A stretch of DNA of 64,000 nucleotides, taken from positions 1 to 64,000 of the forward strand of contig FWCC01000256.1 in the NCBI GenBank assembly GCA_900169235.1. The letters run 5' to 3'. The position numbers were made by a program, and so were the translations under genes. Shown in pieces: positions 61,472-64,000 of this stretch (positions are counted from its first letter, which is position 1; each line of letters opens with the position of its first letter). Below the pieces are notes generated by a model that saw nothing but the letters and a program-made list of their open reading frames with translations, ran no database searches and was not told the DNA's origin. Origin of the DNA: Zarea fungicola (taxonomy: Eukaryota > Ascomycota > Sordariomycetes > Hypocreales > Cordycipitaceae).

Positions 61472-63145
61472 CTAGAGCTTTGATGGTTCCTTGCTCCACT
61501 CCATGAGGCGCCAAAGATTTTTCCAAAACTTGCATCTGTCCTCCAAACCATGGATTGGCTTCATCTTGGTCACGGCTCCGGTGCTGAAAACAAGCCGCTC
61601 CCGGTATGCAAGAGACCATCTCTCCCACTTGGCCAGCTTCAGTGTGCTTGATGACTTAGGAAGCTCGATGCCCTTGAGATCCTTGCCATCCGGGGACTTG
61701 TTGGGGTTGTAGGTCTTGATGAAGTTGGTCCAGTATCTCTGCAGGACGGTTGGGGCAAGTGCGTTGAGGCCGTCCTTTTTGTAGCTCTCTGGCGTAGGCG
61801 CCCAGAAGTCGGGGCCGAGGAGCGCACCAAAGTCCACGCCTTGCGCCACGCCCAGGCCCATGAGCTCGGCATCATCATCCTTGACGTCCCAGAGATAGTT
61901 GTATACCTTGTTCTCCTTGTCGTTGCTGTCCTTGCGCATGATATGGGTCAATGCGAGTGCGGGGCAGGTAAACATGGATTCCTGGTAGACTTTGCTCGTG
62001 TAGTCCCAGAAGCAGCCCTTGCTTGGGCATGTTGCGGAGTTTACGTACATCTGGTTGATCTTGATCAAATTAGAGTTGGTCAGGAAAGGGTAAACCTTCA
62101 TCATGAACTCATACGTGTCCTGAATAGAGTCGGCCTCACGAGGGGTGTACAAGGCGCCGCTGTTGGTGGTGTCTCCGAACAGCACTGGCATCTTGGGGAA
62201 ATCCTGCTCCTCCAGCCTGTTGAAGACATAGTCGGTGACGAGGTTGTTGTCGATGCTTGGACGCCATAGGTTGACCGGCGGCGTGTTACGCTTCAGGCTC
62301 GGCTTCAAGAAATTGTGTGACTGCAGCTTAGCGGCGGTGAGGTTGCGCAGGCACTGGAGGCGGTAGCTCCTGTTGCAGGAGAAGCTCTCCGCCAAGGCCA
62401 CAAAGTTTGTGCGTGCTTCGGCCGGCGAGATGACCACGTCAAAGGTGGGCGAGTGCGCGGCGATGGCATGGAACAGGCGCGCTGATGTCTTGGACTGCAT
62501 GGCCAGATGGAGAGCCACGCTGCCGGCGCCAAGGCCGGAGCCTCCAAGGACGACGTGGTTGGGATCGCCACCAAACTTGTGGATGTACTTGAACACCCAC
62601 TCTAGAGCTTTGACTTGGTCCTTGAGTCCATTGTTGGCAGACATAGCGCGGCCCTTGTTCAAGTAGCCGAATGGGCCGAGGCGATGGTTGAAGTTGACAA
62701 CGATAAAATCCCTGCCGTTGTTATCAATGAATCCGGTTGCGTTTATGTGGGCATCGGGGTGATGCGTAAAGTTGTTTCCGTGGATGTAGACAAAGACTGG
62801 CATGCGGGAAAACACCTCGGCCCGGGTAGGTGTTTGGACTTCAATGAAGAGACAGTCCTCAGAGTAACCCGTCTCGTTGGCTGGGACACCTGTTGCATAG
62901 CACATGTCGCGATGGTGCGTTGCAGACTGTACCTCCGTCTCGTTGACAGGATCTTGGGGGGGGCTGAAGCGCAGGCTACCGACAGGTGGTGCCGCGTATC
63001 GCATGCCCAGATACTGTGTGACTCCAGATTCAAGTGACCTTCCAACATATGTGGCATAGTCAAGCTCAACCTGCTTCACAGCTGATGCTGTTACCATCGA
63101 TGCGGTCATTGCAGCAGCCAGAAGACCGGCCAAATCCAACTTCAT
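61472..63145 (-). CDS. Secreted carboxylesterase-fold protein lacking the catalytic triad
   Basis: Single exon, 557 aa. A signal peptide is likely (LAGLLAAAMTASMVTASA). The type-B carboxylesterase fold is clear: YLGMRYAAPPVGSLRFSPP, the Cys pair in DMCYATG and EDCLF, NFNHRLGPFGYL, and NGLKDQVKALEWVFKYIHKFGGDP. The nucleophile elbow, normally GESAG, reads GSGLG (residues 202-206), so the Ser position is Gly204 (codon 62534-62536, read as GGC). The acid position (DEG) reads NSG (328-330), so Glu329 is Ser. The His site (GxxHG) reads GVDFG (436-440), so the His is Phe439. The oxyanion-hole HGGGF is HGNNF (122-126). The frame is open throughout, so this looks like a maintained non-hydrolytic protein and not a dead gene. 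It could instead use unusual residues. Confidence 0.85.
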   Translation of the reverse strand: MKLDLAGLLAAAMTASMVTASAVKQVELDYATYVGRSLESGVTQYLGMRYAAPPVGSLRFSPPQDPVNETEVQSATHHRDMCYATGVPANETGYSEDCLFIEVQTPTRAEVFSRMPVFVYIHGNNFTHHPDAHINATGFIDNNGRDFIVVNFNHRLGPFGYLNKGRAMSANNGLKDQVKALEWVFKYIHKFGGDPNHVVLGGSGLGAGSVALHLAMQSKTSARLFHAIAAHSPTFDVVISPAEARTNFVALAESFSCNRSYRLQCLRNLTAAKLQSHNFLKPSLKRNTPPVNLWRPSIDNNLVTDYVFNRLEEQDFPKMPVLFGDTTNSGALYTPREADSIQDTYEFMMKVYPFLTNSNLIKINQMYVNSATCPSKGCFWDYTSKVYQESMFTCPALALTHIMRKDSNDKENKVYNYLWDVKDDDAELMGLGVAQGVDFGALLGPDFWAPTPESYKKDGLNALAPTVLQRYWTNFIKTYNPNKSPDGKDLKGIELPKSSSTLKLAKWERWSLAYRERLVFSTGAVTKMKPIHGLEDRCKFWKNLWRLMEWSKEPSKL

Positions 63146-64000
63146 TTTTGCCTATATCTCGACTACTAGTCGCTCACGGTGCTGGTGTCGATGAGGAGAG
63201 ACAGAAGTGATCAGCAAGTGGCCACGAAGGGTATTTTATTGCAATATTGAACAACAACGACTGATTTTTATTCCCTCCATTTTCTTTCTATTTTCGCCAC
63301 TCCAGAGCTATGTCGGAGGCGTAAATCTGGCGCTGCTGCCGCAGTTATAGTTTATGCCCATGGCGTGCTTTCGTGACATATCGAGACCTATACACAGCCA
63401 CGAGCTATCTATGACAGCTACTGTTATGTAGAGAGTAGAATTACTGTATAAGACTGCAAAATATTAGGGCTTTGGCTGTCTATTATATGTATCTTCAAAG
63501 GCTGAAGTGTATCCGAGGAAAGAAGCTATCTTGTGGGGCTTATCAGGACGTGATGGATATTACTGAGGTCACAATGGTCGATTTAGGTTTTTGTTCAACG
63601 CAAGAACCGCCTTTTTTAATATATATATATATTAAGCATAATACGGCCGACTTAGCCTAATGCGGCCAGACAGCCTGTCTCTTCTTGCCTGGCACAATTA
63701 CTAGGAAAATCAATAGTAAGGGTACTGAACCCCCGGCGACCCTAGCTAACACAGCCTCTACAAGCACAGCAACAACTATAACAACTTCGTCACTGCATGG
63801 GAGGTAATTATGGTTATTATTGTAGTTTTTGCTCTTTACGAGGTTTGTAGTGGTCATGTTGGTGAAAAGTTCACTCTTTTACATAACGAAGCGAATATTT
63901 CCATTGCCTATTGTGAAAACGACGTATAGGCCAATTGTACAATAAATGGCGTGGTACCCGCTTTTTGTTACACGACACCTATCCAATTAGGCTAGGAGCT
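63146..64000. other. Intergenic region at window end
   Basis: Promoter of the esterase-like gene, then AT-rich DNA with an (AT)n run near 63619-63632. A 66-codon hydrophobic frame at 63657-63857 (-) has no recognisable family. A gene may begin beyond the edge. Confidence 0.45.

Noticed and set aside
63657..63857. 66-codon hydrophobic minus-strand frame
   Set aside because: Short, near the window end and with no family features. Could only be judged with sequence beyond the edge.

Overview
The window is nuclear DNA of a filamentous ascomycete, most likely a Sordariomycete and plausibly Hypocreales. Short introns (about 50-200 nt) carry GTAAGT/GTATGT-type donors, CTAAC/CTGAC-like branch sites and CAG/TAG acceptors. 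The proteins (chitin synthase, alternative NADH dehydrogenase with EF hand, Kei1, MET5-type sulfite reductase) are fungal types. The genus cannot be fixed from the sequence. Gene models were spliced by hand and every intron was checked for reading phase. Family names rest on recalled motifs, not on searches.

About 0-44 kb is dense housekeeping DNA: MCM6 (+), a long disordered orphan (-), a divergent mitochondrial pair (ATP synthase subunit f - / complex I NDUFS4-type subunit +), a GID8-type E3 ligase subunit (-), uridine kinase (+), external NADH dehydrogenase (+), NOP53 (-), the Golgi Rab YPT6 (+), ribose-5-phosphate isomerase (-), the IPC synthase subunit KEI1 (+), sulfite reductase beta (+), a division-1 chitin synthase (-), a secreted GH32 invertase (+), a small methyltransferase (-) and a Golgi GDP-mannose transporter (-). 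Several serve the cell surface and secretory pathway (KEI1, YPT6, chitin synthase, GDP-mannose transporter), but nothing suggests they form a cluster.

About 44-64 kb is looser and looks accessory. It holds an ABCC transporter with several disabling lesions, a beta-lactamase-fold hydrolase, a gene-poor stretch with possible relics, an OPT transporter, a secreted GH95 alpha-L-fucosidase, and a secreted carboxylesterase-fold protein whose catalytic triad is replaced at all three positions. Invertase, OPT and fucosidase fit nutrient acquisition from outside the cell.

The most unusual items are the apparent pseudo-esterase (61.5-63.1 kb), the decayed ABCC transporter (44.0-48.4 kb), a 15-nt microexon in the ATP synthase f gene, a stop-free 69-nt intron in the isomerase gene, and a compact two-CCAAT bidirectional promoter between two respiratory genes. 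No tRNA, rRNA, CRISPR array or intact transposon was recognised.
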